30,874 nucleotides of DNA from JAFGFG01 sp964442905. GTDB taxonomy: Archaea; Aenigmatarchaeota; Aenigmatarchaeia; QMZP01; JAFGSV01. The notes beneath the pieces are model-generated. The model was not told the DNA's origin and made no database searches. It was given only the letters and a program-made list of their open reading frames with translations. Both the position numbers and the translations under genes were made by a program. The stretch covers positions 1-30,874 of the forward strand of contig CAYUBD010000010.1 of the NCBI GenBank assembly GCA_964442905.1. The letters run 5' to 3'. This document shows, piece after piece, positions 14,516-22,350 of this stretch. The stretch's first letter is position 1. Every line of letters starts with the position of its first letter.

Positions 14516-15172
14516 TCACTTCTTTTCTTTCATTAAATCAGAAGGAATCTTTCTCGCCTTTTTAATCGTTTCATCAACACTCCTGCCCAATTCCTCATAT
14601 TTCTCTTCCGGAAGCGGTTTCAGCCCTATATCTCTCATATCCCAGCCGAGTTCATCCTGCTCACTCTTAGGAAGATATTCGTCATATTTATCTATAATGT
14701 ACAATGCCTTGTCCAGTTTTTCCTTCCTCCCCCCGTCGATTACGCTGTCTCCTGCCAATGTCATAACTGTGCATAAAATACCTGCGCATGCGGCGTATCT
14801 CCATTTCATGGGAACTAAATGTAGTGGAGAATTGAGTTTTTCGGCCTCTCCTATAAGATAATCAGTCAATTCTCTCTCAATCTTTATTGGTGCCGATTCA
14901 GTGCCCATGAACGCCTTCCCTGATGATGAACCCCCTAACTTTTTCAGCTCATTTTCCAGCTTTTCCTTTATTTCATCGTTTTTGAGCATACTCGGAACAA
15001 CACCTATGCGTCTCTCTGAATATACAGGTGACATGTCAGCTTTTTCCTTATCCCCGATTATGAATACGATTTCCTTGTAATCTCTCTCTATTTTGATGCC
15101 AAATTCTCTATAGTGACCCTTCCCCGGATTTGTTGGTATTATAGTCAGCGTTGACTTGTACCCTTTCGGCAT
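14516..15172 (-). CDS. Hypothetical protein, 218 aa
   Basis: No family recognised. It begins with a beta-rich part (KSTLTIIPTNPGKGHYREFGIKIERDYKEIVFIIGD) and continues with charged helices. A moderately hydrophobic stretch (WRYAACAGILCTVMTLAG, residues about 123-140) is too short and broken to call a TM helix confidently. It ends in a Lys-rich tail. The start is supported by AGGTGA six bases before the ATG. It converges on the prepilin peptidase with an 7-bp gap; the shared boundary says nothing about function. Confidence 0.6.
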   Translation of the reverse strand: MPKGYKSTLTIIPTNPGKGHYREFGIKIERDYKEIVFIIGDKEKADMSPVYSERRIGVVPSMLKNDEIKEKLENELKKLGGSSSGKAFMGTESAPIKIERELTDYLIGEAEKLNSPLHLVPMKWRYAACAGILCTVMTLAGDSVIDGGRKEKLDKALYIIDKYDEYLPKSEQDELGWDMRDIGLKPLPEEKYEELGRSVDETIKKARKIPSDLMKEKK

Positions 15173-15302
15173 ATTTTCACCTGAAAACTAATATTGTAGA
15201 ATTGGATGTAAGTTTTTTAAGGATTGGCCTAACCAAAATAAAAGAGAAAACAAAACGATATAACAATAAATAAAAAAGCGAGCCTCAGCGTCTAAAAGAC
15301 AC

Positions 15303-15587
15303 TTACAGGCCCTTTATTCTGTCAACACCGGACTTTCTTACTACAGGCTTCTTAACCCTTGCCGGAAGCCAGGACGGCCTGTTGACAGGTGCATCGATTA
15401 CCTTGACAGAACCCTTGAACTTGTGGATCGTGTATGTTCCATCCTTGTTTCTCCTGCCCCTCTCTCTGAGCTTTATGTCACCAAAGCCCCTTGCTGCGGC
15501 CTTCAGTGCTGCCTGTCGAGGAGATTTGCCGGTAAATACGTGCTTTGTTCCACCAACTTTCATTTCGTAGTATTTTTTTGCTGCCAT
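15303..15587 (-). CDS. Chromatin protein MC1
   Basis: A 94-aa basic DNA-binding protein of the archaeal MC1 family, monomeric proteins that bend and compact DNA. The family core is unmistakable: HVFTGKSPRQAALKAAARG, KLRERGRR, IHKFKGSVKVIDAPVNRPSWLP and KKPVVRKSGVDRIKGL. Length matches the roughly 93 residues usual for MC1. The ATG follows a strong AGGAGGT at 15594-15600 and a TATA element at 15635-15643, giving a 25-nt leader, as expected for a highly expressed gene. Monocistronic. No histone gene is seen in the window. Confidence 0.93.
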   Translation of the reverse strand: MAAKKYYEMKVGGTKHVFTGKSPRQAALKAAARGFGDIKLRERGRRNKDGTYTIHKFKGSVKVIDAPVNRPSWLPARVKKPVVRKSGVDRIKGL

Positions 15588-15721
15588 AATTTTACCTCCT
15601 GATAGAAATTTTCAATAAAACTATGATTTCCTGGTTTATAAATGTTACGCTAGATGCTTATTTCGGATTGAAAAGTAACAAAAAACGGATGCATGAAAGA
15701 CTATTTCAGTTAAAACCAGCA

Positions 15722-16609
15722 TCAATAGGAGCTCTTATACCATTCAACCATGCGCTTTAGCTCCACCTTTAAATCCCCGGTTGGACTGTAACCAAGCTCC
15801 TTCACGGCTTTCCGTATGACGTAGTGCCGGTTGATGGTCAGGACGTCGAGATACTTCTTCATCCCCATGATTCCCGCGATAATATTGACAAGGAACACCG
15901 GCATCCTTCTGGGATTCTTTCCCAGCAGTTTCATCACAGTTTCGGCAAAGTCGGTAAAGGGAACGGCTTCTTCCTCGGCTATGTTATATATGCCATTCCC
16001 CTTTTCAACAGCATTCGCAAATGCCTGCACGGCGCTTGATATGTGCGTCACGTGGGTAAGGTTCCTGGTGTTGGGTATGGGAAACCCGCGTTCCATGAGT
16101 TTCAGGTTCTTCCACCAGTCCGGACTCCCTTTGCCATAAATCGGGGCCATTCTCAGTATGACATAGGGCACACCGGAATCCATTATGTACTTTTCAGCCC
16201 GCATCTTTGACTCACCGTATGGGGTCTTGGGCGTCAGTGGGTAATTCTCGTCGGCTTCGCCCTTTATCTCGCCATAGACAGAAACGCTGGAGGCGAATAT
16301 GAATTTCTTCACATTCTTGCAGTGCTCAAGAAGGTTCCTGGTGCCTATCGCATTTATCCTGAAGAGCTCTTCCATAGGCTTGGTGTAGGATACCATGCCC
16401 GCAAGATGTATTACGGTGTCCACGCCACTAAGCGGGCTTATCAGGGTATGCGGTTTCGTTATATCCCCTATAGCAGGCTGGGCGCCCTTCGGGACTTTCT
16501 TTAACTCTTCCCTGTTAATGCAAAGCGCCCTGACTTTATAGCCCTTTCCAAGAAGCTTCTCGACAAGGGGCCTTCCCACAAAACCGGATGCACCAGTAAC
16601 AAGAAGCAT
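15722..16609 (-). CDS. NAD(P)-dependent sugar epimerase/dehydratase (extended SDR)
   Basis: A 295-aa Rossmann-fold enzyme of the GalE/RmlB-type extended SDR group. The nucleotide-binding motif TGASGFVG is at residues 4-11, IHLAG is near 67, and the catalytic SSVSVYG...YGESK pair places Ser and Tyr-x-x-x-Lys near 107-135. The usual downstream segment VILRMAPIYGKG is present. Likely substrates are nucleotide sugars or a membrane-lipid/steroid-like alcohol; the exact one is not evident. ATG at 16609 sits about 27 nt from the TATA element at 16631-16640, which also faces the divergent GGGP synthase gene, so the mRNA is probably leaderless. Confidence 0.85.
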   Translation of the reverse strand: MLLVTGASGFVGRPLVEKLLGKGYKVRALCINREELKKVPKGAQPAIGDITKPHTLISPLSGVDTVIHLAGMVSYTKPMEELFRINAIGTRNLLEHCKNVKKFIFASSVSVYGEIKGEADENYPLTPKTPYGESKMRAEKYIMDSGVPYVILRMAPIYGKGSPDWWKNLKLMERGFPIPNTRNLTHVTHISSAVQAFANAVEKGNGIYNIAEEEAVPFTDFAETVMKLLGKNPRRMPVFLVNIIAGIMGMKKYLDVLTINRHYVIRKAVKELGYSPTGDLKVELKRMVEWYKSSY

Positions 16610-16628
16610 AGATAATTATTCACCGGGG

Positions 16629-16642
16629 TACATTTAAAAACC
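16629..16642. promoter_or_regulatory. Central TATA element shared by divergent SDR and GGGP synthase genes
   Basis: The 51-bp spacer has one T/A core, atttaaaaa, centred near 16636. It is 25 nt from the plus-strand ATG at 16661 and 27 nt from the minus-strand ATG at 16609, the spacing for leaderless transcription in both directions. Confidence 0.6.
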
Positions 16643-16660
16643 TGATGTCAATCTATTACA

Positions 16661-17476
16661 ATGGACCGACAGGTGGGGCGATACGTCCGCAGGATAATGC
16701 CAGGCAAGAATAAAAACATAAGGAAGGGAAAAGTCGAAAAGTACATGGACTCTATCACTTCTTCCGGAAGAGGTGTGTTCATGGGGCTAATAGACCCGGA
16801 CAAGCACACGCCACAAAAAGGCGCAAAGCTCGCGAAGCTGATGTACGAAGGCGGCGCTGACGTCATAATGCTTGGCGGCTCCATAGGTGCACAGGGAGAC
16901 GCGCTTGACGAGATGGCCAGGCTCATAAAGGAGAAGGTTTCCATCCCGCTGCATGTTTTCCCCGGTAACATAGGCAACATAACGAAGCATGCCGATTCCA
17001 CATACTTCATGAGCCTGCTGAATTCGAAGAATCCTTACTGGATATCAGGTGCCCAGGCGCTGGGCGCACCCATGGTGAAGAAGTACAGGATAGAAGCCAT
17101 ACCAACAGCCTATCTCGTGTTCGAGCCGGGTCAGACGGTCGGATACGTGGGAGAGGCCAAGCTGCTTCCCAGAGATAAGGCTGATGTTCCTGTGGCATAC
17201 GCCATGGCTGCACAGTATATGGGAATGCGTTTTGCCATTCTGGAATCAGGCTCTGGCGCACCGTCACCAATTCCACTCGATATAGTTTCTGCTATCAGGA
17301 AGAGTACCAATATCAACATCGTCATAGCCGGGGGGATCAAGACCCCGCAGGACGCCAGCGACCTCATGAAGGCAGGCGCCAACTGCATTCACATAGGAAC
17401 GAAGATAGAGGATCACGACAAACCACTGGAACAGGTGAAGAAGTTCGCAAAGGCAATACACGCAAAAGTGAAATGA
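16661..17476 (+). CDS. Geranylgeranylglyceryl phosphate synthase
   Basis: A 271-aa TIM-barrel prenyltransferase (PcrB/GGGPS family). It joins geranylgeranyl diphosphate to sn-glycerol-1-phosphate, the first committed step of archaeal ether-lipid synthesis. Family landmarks are LIDPDK near residue 43, GGADVIMLGGSIG, HVFPGN, YWISGAQALGAPM, the product-site block AIPTAYLVFEPGQTVGYVGEA, and the C-terminal phosphate-binding VIAGGIKTPQDA...GANCIHIGT. The Arg/Lys-rich N-terminal 15 residues are extra relative to many homologues, and an internal ATG at 16697 is an alternative. The leaderless TATA spacing favours 16661. It is followed after 20 nt by the GET3-like gene, probably in one transcript. Confidence 0.93.
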   Translation: MDRQVGRYVRRIMPGKNKNIRKGKVEKYMDSITSSGRGVFMGLIDPDKHTPQKGAKLAKLMYEGGADVIMLGGSIGAQGDALDEMARLIKEKVSIPLHVFPGNIGNITKHADSTYFMSLLNSKNPYWISGAQALGAPMVKKYRIEAIPTAYLVFEPGQTVGYVGEAKLLPRDKADVPVAYAMAAQYMGMRFAILESGSGAPSPIPLDIVSAIRKSTNINIVIAGGIKTPQDASDLMKAGANCIHIGTKIEDHDKPLEQVKKFAKAIHAKVK

Positions 17477-17496
17477 AATCAGCCGGTTGAATTCTT

Positions 17497-18459
17497 ATGA
17501 AGCTCAAGGGCATGCTCAGTAAAGAAAGGGAACCCGTGTTTTTTCTTTACGGCGGAAAAGGCGGTGTCGGTAAAACATCCATGGCAGCCGCGGCTGCGGT
17601 TGATATGGCAAAGAAAGGCAAAAAAGTGCTGATCATTTCCACGGACCCTGCACATTCACTGTCAGATTCCTTTGAAGCCAAGATAGGCGGTGATGTCATT
17701 AAGCTGGAAAAGAACCTGTTCGCCGTGGAGATAGACCCGCAGAAGTCCATGGGTGAATACAAGAAGAAGATCATGCCCAAGGTCGACAGCATGGAATCGC
17801 TTAAAGGCCTGGGACTCGGGGATGCGTTCGACATGGTAGGCATGACACCGGGCATAGACGAGATGGCTGCCATGGACAAGTTCATGCAGTACATGCAGTC
17901 AAAGGAGTACGATGTCATCATATTCGACACTGCGCCCACAGGCCACACCCTGAGGTTCCTCTCCCTGCCTGAGCTCATGGATTCATGGGTAGGCAAGATG
18001 ATAATGATACGCATGCGCTTCTCGGGCATGATAGGCGCAGTGAAGAAGCTGCTCCCCTTCACCAAGGATGAGCCTGACAGCGACATGGGACTTGAGCAGC
18101 TGCAGTCAATGAAGAAGAGGATGGAGGAAGCCCGGAAGACACTCTCAGACCCGGAAAAGACCAGATACAACCTCGTCATGATACCCGAGGAGATGAGCAT
18201 ACTGGAATCCGAAAGGACACTCCCAGTTCTCAGGCAGTACGGCATTCATGTAGACAGCGTCATAGTCAACCAGATAATACCCGAGAACAGCAGATGCGAC
18301 TTCTGCGCAGAGAAAAGGAAACAGCAGTTGGAGCGCCTCAAGTCTGTGAAAAAGAAGTTTGGAAAGTGCGCAATAAAGCAGATACTCTTGTCCAAGGAAG
18401 AGGTCAAGGGCATGAAGATGCTGGAGAAGATTGGAAGAGAACTGGACAGAAAGCAATAA
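17497..18459 (+). CDS. GET3/ArsA-family ATPase
   Basis: A 320-aa single-domain ATPase. Deviant Walker A motif GGKGGVGKTS at about residues 19-28, switch I STDPAHSLSDSF, A-loop/switch II DTAPTGHTLRFLSLP, and a CDFC motif near 267 that in GET3-type proteins holds the dimer zinc. The Met-rich central helices (MAAMDKFMQYMQ, KMIMIRMRFSGMIG) are like the hydrophobic substrate-binding region of archaeal Get3. The single copy and lack of ars genes nearby favour tail-anchored membrane-protein targeting over arsenite export. Co-directional with GGGP synthase, 20 nt downstream. Confidence 0.9.
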   Translation: MKLKGMLSKEREPVFFLYGGKGGVGKTSMAAAAAVDMAKKGKKVLIISTDPAHSLSDSFEAKIGGDVIKLEKNLFAVEIDPQKSMGEYKKKIMPKVDSMESLKGLGLGDAFDMVGMTPGIDEMAAMDKFMQYMQSKEYDVIIFDTAPTGHTLRFLSLPELMDSWVGKMIMIRMRFSGMIGAVKKLLPFTKDEPDSDMGLEQLQSMKKRMEEARKTLSDPEKTRYNLVMIPEEMSILESERTLPVLRQYGIHVDSVIVNQIIPENSRCDFCAEKRKQQLERLKSVKKKFGKCAIKQILLSKEEVKGMKMLEKIGRELDRKQ

Positions 18460-18470
18460 ATACTTCTGGT

Positions 18471-18480
18471 GACTATATAA
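18471..18480 (+). promoter_or_regulatory. TATA element upstream of putative ncRNA
   Basis: gactatataa lies directly after the GET3 stop, with no gene start following for 450 bp. It predicts a transcript beginning near 18501. Confidence 0.45.
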
Positions 18481-18500
18481 TTTCAACGAACAGTATCCTT

Positions 18501-18692
18501 TCTATTCGTTAGGTCTAGTGGACGCAAGGCATAGCTCCTAGGGCTTGCTTCTCGTCCGGTATCTCCCCAGCCGCAGAAAAGAGGATTTATTGGACAGAAG
18601 CTAAAGACACTACAGTAACTGAACGTTAGGATTAGCCCCTTACGACCAAATGCATTATTCTTATACTGAAGGTTTACGGGTCATCTTTTTTT
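18501..18692 (+). ncRNA. Putative structured non-coding RNA
   Basis: Part of a 470-bp stretch with no credible protein gene. It begins about 25 nt after a TATA element and ends in a run of seven T at 18686-18692. Near the 5' end GGACG (18520-18524)/CGTCC (18553-18557) encloses GCAAG/CTTGC, forming a two-step hairpin. The middle is purine-rich (CCGCAGAAAAGAGG, GGACAGAAGC). A short repeat CGTTAGG occurs near both ends of the first 150 nt. RNase P RNA and SRP RNA were considered, but their conserved blocks could not be located, so the identity is open. Confidence 0.4.
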
Positions 18693-18707
18693 AGAAGAAA
18701 AGAATCA

Positions 18708-18826
18708 TCCCCAAAATCAGTACCACATATTCAGGGTAATGTGCATTGGGGACCTGCAGACTACTGTATCATCTGCCAAAAACACCCGCTTAGCCAAAAA
18801 CATCAGGTGTGATTGCATAGTCTGCA
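18708..18826. other. Two adjacent stem-loop structures in the intergenic region
   Basis: First: TCCCCAA (18708-18714) pairs with TTGGGGA (18746-18752), enclosing CACAT/ATGTG. Second: TGCAGACTA (18755-18763) pairs perfectly with TAGTCTGCA (18818-18826). Inside the second, the 10-mer GCCAAAAACA is repeated and CACC/GGTG can pair. Either strand could be the RNA; a minus-strand TATA-like atatataaaatcc lies at 18849-18861. No known family recognised. Confidence 0.35.
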
Positions 18827-18928
18827 CTTATCTTATAATTCGTTGTAGGATTTTATATATGTTTTGGTGGGACCCGCAGTTGAGTATGCCTTACGTAAAC
18901 CTTTTATTCTCTGAAAAAAACATTAGGT

Positions 18929-19615
18929 ATGGTCAAAGCAGTCCTTTTCGACCTTGACAATACGCTACTGGATTTTGTGAAAATGAAGAACATGAGCGTT
19001 GAGGCCGCCATTGCCGCCATGATAGACGCCGGCCTTCCCATGAAAAAGGAAAAGGCATTGAAAGTTCTGTGGGACCTCTATGACGATTATGGCATAGAGT
19101 ATGGAAACATAATGCAGAAATTTCTTGAGGAAGTGCTCGGGAAGATAGACTGGAAGATACTGGCCAGGGGCATCATTGCATACAGGCGCGTAAAATCCGG
19201 TTTCCTCGAGCCGTATCCGCATGTCATCCCGACTCTCATAAAACTCAAGGAAAACGGTTATAAACTCGCAGTGGTGAGTGACGCCCCGAGAATGAGGGCA
19301 TGGCTTCGCCTGGCTGCCATGAAGATTACTGATTTCTTCGATGTCGTGATAACCATGGACGATGCTGAGGGAAAGCTGAAGCCGGACCCGCTTCCGTACG
19401 AGATGGCACTGAAAAAACTGAAACTGAAGCCCGATGAATGCGTATTCGTGGGAGACAACACCAACAGGGACGTGACAGGCGCCAAGAACCTTGGAATGAA
19501 GACCGTGCTGGCAAAGTATGGAGAATGGTCCAAACCCAGTAAAATGTCAAGGAAACCCGATTACGAAATTACGGACATAAGCCAGCTGATAAACGTTCTG
19601 GAAATGATAAAATGA
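18929..19615 (+). CDS. HAD-superfamily hydrolase
   Basis: A 228-aa haloacid dehalogenase enzyme, distinct from the one at 10499. Motif I VLFDLDNTLLDF (nucleophile in DLDNT, residues 8-12), motif II VVSDAP, motif III Lys in KLKPDPLPYEMALKKL, motif IV FVGDNTNRDVTGAKNLGMKTV. The DNTL variant and spacing resemble the archaeal group of small-metabolite phosphatases annotated near glyceraldehyde-3-phosphate phosphatase; the substrate is not certain. A TATA-like cttttattc at 18900-18908 lies about 25 nt before the ATG, suggesting a leaderless start. The stop overlaps the next ATG (ATGA), so the resolvase-like protein is co-translated. Confidence 0.84.
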   Translation: MVKAVLFDLDNTLLDFVKMKNMSVEAAIAAMIDAGLPMKKEKALKVLWDLYDDYGIEYGNIMQKFLEEVLGKIDWKILARGIIAYRRVKSGFLEPYPHVIPTLIKLKENGYKLAVVSDAPRMRAWLRLAAMKITDFFDVVITMDDAEGKLKPDPLPYEMALKKLKLKPDECVFVGDNTNRDVTGAKNLGMKTVLAKYGEWSKPSKMSRKPDYEITDISQLINVLEMIK

Positions 19616-19977
19616 TAGAGATGATCCTGGTCATAACGCTGGTTTTTTTCACAGCTTTCGCTATTCTCCTGAGGTCACATCTGAAGCTGAGAGTGAAACT
19701 CATGGAGACATTATCAAGAAAACAGAGCCTCAGCACAAAATACGGGAAGATGACAGAGCAGTTCATGCCGTTCCTCAGTATATACCCGTACAACGAAAGC
19801 AACTTCAGGTTCCTCGGGTCTCCCGTAGACGGTGTCCAGTTCAATGATGACGGTATCGTGTTCGTTGAATTCAAGACCGCAGGATCAAGGCTCAGCCCGA
19901 ACCAGAAACATATCAAAAACCTGATTGATGAAAAGAAGGTCGGATTTGAGGAGATAAGGATAGAGAATCCGGATTAA
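19612..19977 (+). CDS. Membrane-anchored PD-(D/E)XK nuclease-like protein (Holliday-resolvase related)
   Basis: A 121-aa protein. An N-terminal TM anchor (MILVITLVFFTAFAILL) and a short coiled-coil stretch are followed by LGSPVDGVQFNDDGIVFVEFKTAGSRLSPNQKHIKNLI. This contains the D...E-x-K arrangement of PD-(D/E)XK endonucleases, and the S-x-L-x-x-x-Q motif typical of archaeal Holliday-junction-resolvase relatives (COG4741-type predicted secreted endonucleases). Its stop overlaps the convergent prefoldin stop (shared TTAA). Substrate and side of the membrane are unknown. Confidence 0.8.
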   Translation: MIEMILVITLVFFTAFAILLRSHLKLRVKLMETLSRKQSLSTKYGKMTEQFMPFLSIYPYNESNFRFLGSPVDGVQFNDDGIVFVEFKTAGSRLSPNQKHIKNLIDEKKVGFEEIRIENPD

Positions 19978-20438
19978 TCCACTGTTATCGAATCGTCGTC
20001 TTTCTTCTCGTCTTTCTGCTGTTCAGCCATCTGCATCTGCTGGAGTTCCATGCCGATATTGTTCATGGAGCCAGCTATATGCTCTATCTCTGTCTTGAGC
20101 TTCTTACCGACATCCTCGACTTCAATTTTCTTATTTTTTATGATGTTCATGGCCTCGGAAAGCGTTCTTTCCGCTGTAAAGCCCGCTCCTATTTCAACCA
20201 TGAATTTCTTCTTGTCCGAGAGAATGCCATGACCATAACAGCCCCCGCCGAGCGGAAGAAGCATCTCGCTGCCTTCCTTTGAATCATTCACTTCCTTCAG
20301 CGTGTTTTCTGCAGCCTCGAGTTCTGCCATCCTTGCTTCGAGTGCATCACTTTGATTGCTCAATTCCTGCAGCTGGGCCTGCATAATCTGATACATCATA
20401 GCCTTTTCCTGCGCCGCTTTCTGCTTTTCGTCTGTCAC
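19974..20438 (-). CDS. pfdA: Prefoldin alpha subunit
   Basis: A 154-aa subunit of the jellyfish-like chaperone that hands unfolded proteins to the thermosome. Two long coiled-coil helices (residues 8-50 and 95-135) flank the beta-hairpin segment LPLGGGCYGHGILSDKKKFMVEIGAGFTAERT, the family signature. The C-terminus is acidic and Gln-rich. The start is GTG at 20438, supported by GGTGGT a few bases upstream; the overlapping ATG is out of frame and hits TGA at once. It lies 42 nt after the Pth2 gene on the same strand, so the two are probably cotranscribed. Confidence 0.92.
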   Translation of the reverse strand: MTDEKQKAAQEKAMMYQIMQAQLQELSNQSDALEARMAELEAAENTLKEVNDSKEGSEMLLPLGGGCYGHGILSDKKKFMVEIGAGFTAERTLSEAMNIIKNKKIEVEDVGKKLKTEIEHIAGSMNNIGMELQQMQMAEQQKDEKKDDDSITVD

Positions 20439-20480
20439 ATTACCACCAGAATAGTATGGATTGTCCCTTAATATATTTAT

Positions 20481-20822
20481 TCACAACATTGACAGGTGCG
20501 ATGTGATTCTGTCAATCTCGTCCTCATCACACGGCCCTATCCCCAGCACAGTCACGGTGCCTGGTTCTACCTCAGTCTTTCCAGCATCCTTTATGAGAGC
20601 ATTCGGGACTCTGGCCTTGCTGGCGGCCTTCTGAAGCGTAATCAGTTCCCTAAGACCGTCTACCTTCAGGACCACCTTCTTGGACCCCCACGCTTCCCAT
20701 TCAATCTGGTCCTCGCTTGAGGACTTCTTATACGATTCCAGAGATGCGTGGGCAACCTGTGCAGCAATCTTGCCTTTGCTGAGCTTCAGATCGCTTCTCA
20801 CTACCATGACCTGCTTCCACAT
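20481..20822 (-). CDS. pth2: Peptidyl-tRNA hydrolase, Pth2 type
   Basis: A 113-aa archaeal/eukaryotic-type enzyme that frees tRNA from peptidyl-tRNA dropped by ribosomes. Family motifs: VVRSDLKLSKGKIAAQVAHAS at the N-terminus, with the catalytic Lys and Asp, then KVVLKV, ALIKDAGKTEVEPGTVTVLGIGP and the final helix EIDRITSHLSML. Length is exactly typical. A minus-strand TATA-like tttttaagc near 20847-20855 is about 27 nt from the ATG, suggesting a leaderless start. Confidence 0.96.
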   Translation of the reverse strand: MWKQVMVVRSDLKLSKGKIAAQVAHASLESYKKSSSEDQIEWEAWGSKKVVLKVDGLRELITLQKAASKARVPNALIKDAGKTEVEPGTVTVLGIGPCDEDEIDRITSHLSML

Positions 20823-20938
20823 AGCAACTCTTTTTGACAGTAGAGCTTAAAAATGCATCGATATACTCACGTCAAGAGAGAATTAAAAGTAAAGAAATAG
20901 CTAAGATGAACTTAATGGAATGGTTATTCAGTCGTGAC

Positions 20939-21400
20939 TTAGGATACTGTTCCTGTGAGAGTACCAGTTTCTACAAAGCCATCCAATCCTGTGTCGATGT
21001 TGTCGTATGTTATTGTCACAGTGGCGGTATATGACCCTGCTGTTACACCAGCGCAGTCACCAATAAGGTTCAAAGACCCACCTATTGCGGTGATGCTGCC
21101 TGGAATTCCAATGGTGCAAGAACTTCCTACACCACTGACTGTTACACCAGTCACGTTAATCCTTGAAGGCAGGTTGTTTTGCAAATTTAATTGGAAGTTG
21201 TTAGTTGCGTTAGTGGTTGCCAACCAAGCCCCGGATGCTGGTGCGCCGATGTTTGTGAATCCGGTTGCCCTGCTGCCTGTCCATGTTGCCGGATTGAATA
21301 CGCCGAGGGCGTACAGTGCCGCTGCCACGATGATTACGATCAGGATTGCCCATCCGTAAGTCATCAAGTATTCCATTGCTGCTTGTGCTTTCCTCTTCAT
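20939..21400 (-). CDS. Class III signal peptide pilin
   Basis: A 153-aa surface-filament subunit. The N-terminus MKRKAQAAMEYLMTYGWAILIVIIVAAALYALGVF is a textbook class III signal peptide: a short basic leader, a cleavage site just before QAAMEYLMTYGW, and one long hydrophobic helix that packs in the filament core. The remainder is a small Ser/Thr/Gly-rich beta domain with two Cys that could form a disulphide. The A24 peptidase at 13660-14508 would process it. A TATA element cctttataagg (minus strand, near 21434-21444) precedes it, and GTGAT lies just before the ATG. Single gene, no assembly ATPase adjacent. Confidence 0.9.
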   Translation of the reverse strand: MKRKAQAAMEYLMTYGWAILIVIIVAAALYALGVFNPATWTGSRATGFTNIGAPASGAWLATTNATNNFQLNLQNNLPSRINVTGVTVSGVGSSCTIGIPGSITAIGGSLNLIGDCAGVTAGSYTATVTITYDNIDTGLDGFVETGTLTGTVS

Positions 21401-21473
21401 ATATTATCACTTATATACTTGATTGAAGTTCCTTATAAAGGTTAATCTTGGTGGCGGTCTTGGAAGAACGACT

Positions 21474-22322
21474 CTACATATCGGCTATCTCGGGCCTTCT
21501 TTTGAACTTCGCAAAAGGCTCCTTTATGAATTCCGGTACCTTCTTCCTGAGCATTATGTTGACGTAGAGATGCGGTTTTACGCGTATCTTCTTCCTGCAG
21601 TTGCCCCTGAATTCAAGCTCCATCCACTCGATGGAACCGAACGTGACATCATTTTTCAGCCTGAACGTAACCCCAGTGCCCGATGTCTTCTTGGGCTCGA
21701 CGTCAAGTATGGAGACTGATGTCGGTAAGGATATCCTCCTCCCGTTCTTCAGCTTTAACGTGAGAGAGATGCCTCCTATGGAAATCGGTGAGTAGCTGTC
21801 GTTCACAACATCATATTCTATCAGGATGTTCCGTATCTTGCCTATGTCCGTCAGCTTGTCTTTTACGCCGTAGAGGTTGATAGCCCTTATCCTGTCGGAA
21901 TAAAGCTGGCACTTCCTTATCCTGACAAACTCTATCATGGGAACGTACTGCCTTATCATCCTTCTTTGTAACTTGAGCTGCGCATAGATTACGACTATGA
22001 GCACAAGCAGAAGCACTGCAACCAGCGTGTTAAGCATGCTCTCGCCGCCATGCCCCAGCAGCATGACGACAGCGATCCCTATTATGGCCCCGAACAGGAT
22101 AGTCTCCGTGTGCCCTGAAAGTATCTTCAGATTGAAGTGTGCATCCTCAGCCAGATATCTAGAATGCCTCAGGAATTTTCCGCATTTATGACTTACGAAG
22201 TATAGAACGAGCTTCCTGCTTGGCAGCCCGTGTGCATGGATTCTCACACTATCAGAGAACCTGACGAACGCATGCTTTATTCTGTCCTTCAGCTGGCGCT
22301 TAGGCCTGAACGGTATAAGCAT
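21474..22322 (-). CDS. Membrane protein with two TM segments and cytosolic beta domain
   Basis: A 282-aa protein of no recognised family. The first 70 residues are basic. Two TM helices follow (about 76-93 TILFGAIIGIAVVMLLG and 98-117 LVAVLLLVLIVVIYAQL), separated by only a few residues, a hairpin topology. Residues 135-260 are beta-rich (NILIEYDVVNDSYSPISIGGISLTLKLKNGRRISLPTS...), resembling immunoglobulin-like or C2-like folds. The C-terminus is Lys/Arg-rich. Its ATG is only 28 bp from the divergent deacetylase-family ATG. Confidence 0.65.
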   Translation of the reverse strand: MLIPFRPKRQLKDRIKHAFVRFSDSVRIHAHGLPSRKLVLYFVSHKCGKFLRHSRYLAEDAHFNLKILSGHTETILFGAIIGIAVVMLLGHGGESMLNTLVAVLLLVLIVVIYAQLKLQRRMIRQYVPMIEFVRIRKCQLYSDRIRAINLYGVKDKLTDIGKIRNILIEYDVVNDSYSPISIGGISLTLKLKNGRRISLPTSVSILDVEPKKTSGTGVTFRLKNDVTFGSIEWMELEFRGNCRKKIRVKPHLYVNIMLRKKVPEFIKEPFAKFKRRPEIADM

Positions 22323-22350
22323 ATTATACTATTGTTCCCATGTATTAATT

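Noticed and set aside
17547..18245. 232-aa open frame antisense to the GET3-like gene
   Set aside because: Ser/Met/Phe-rich shadow of a conserved gene, with no promoter or ribosome site.
18501..18692. Identification as RNase P RNA
   Set aside because: An ACAGAAG-like string is present, but the CR-I GGAAAGTCC-type block and the matching CR-V could not be found, so the name was withheld.
18739..18957. 72-aa plus-strand open frame in the intergenic region
   Set aside because: It overlaps the start of the HAD gene, crosses the stem-loops, and has no ribosome site or recognisable pattern.
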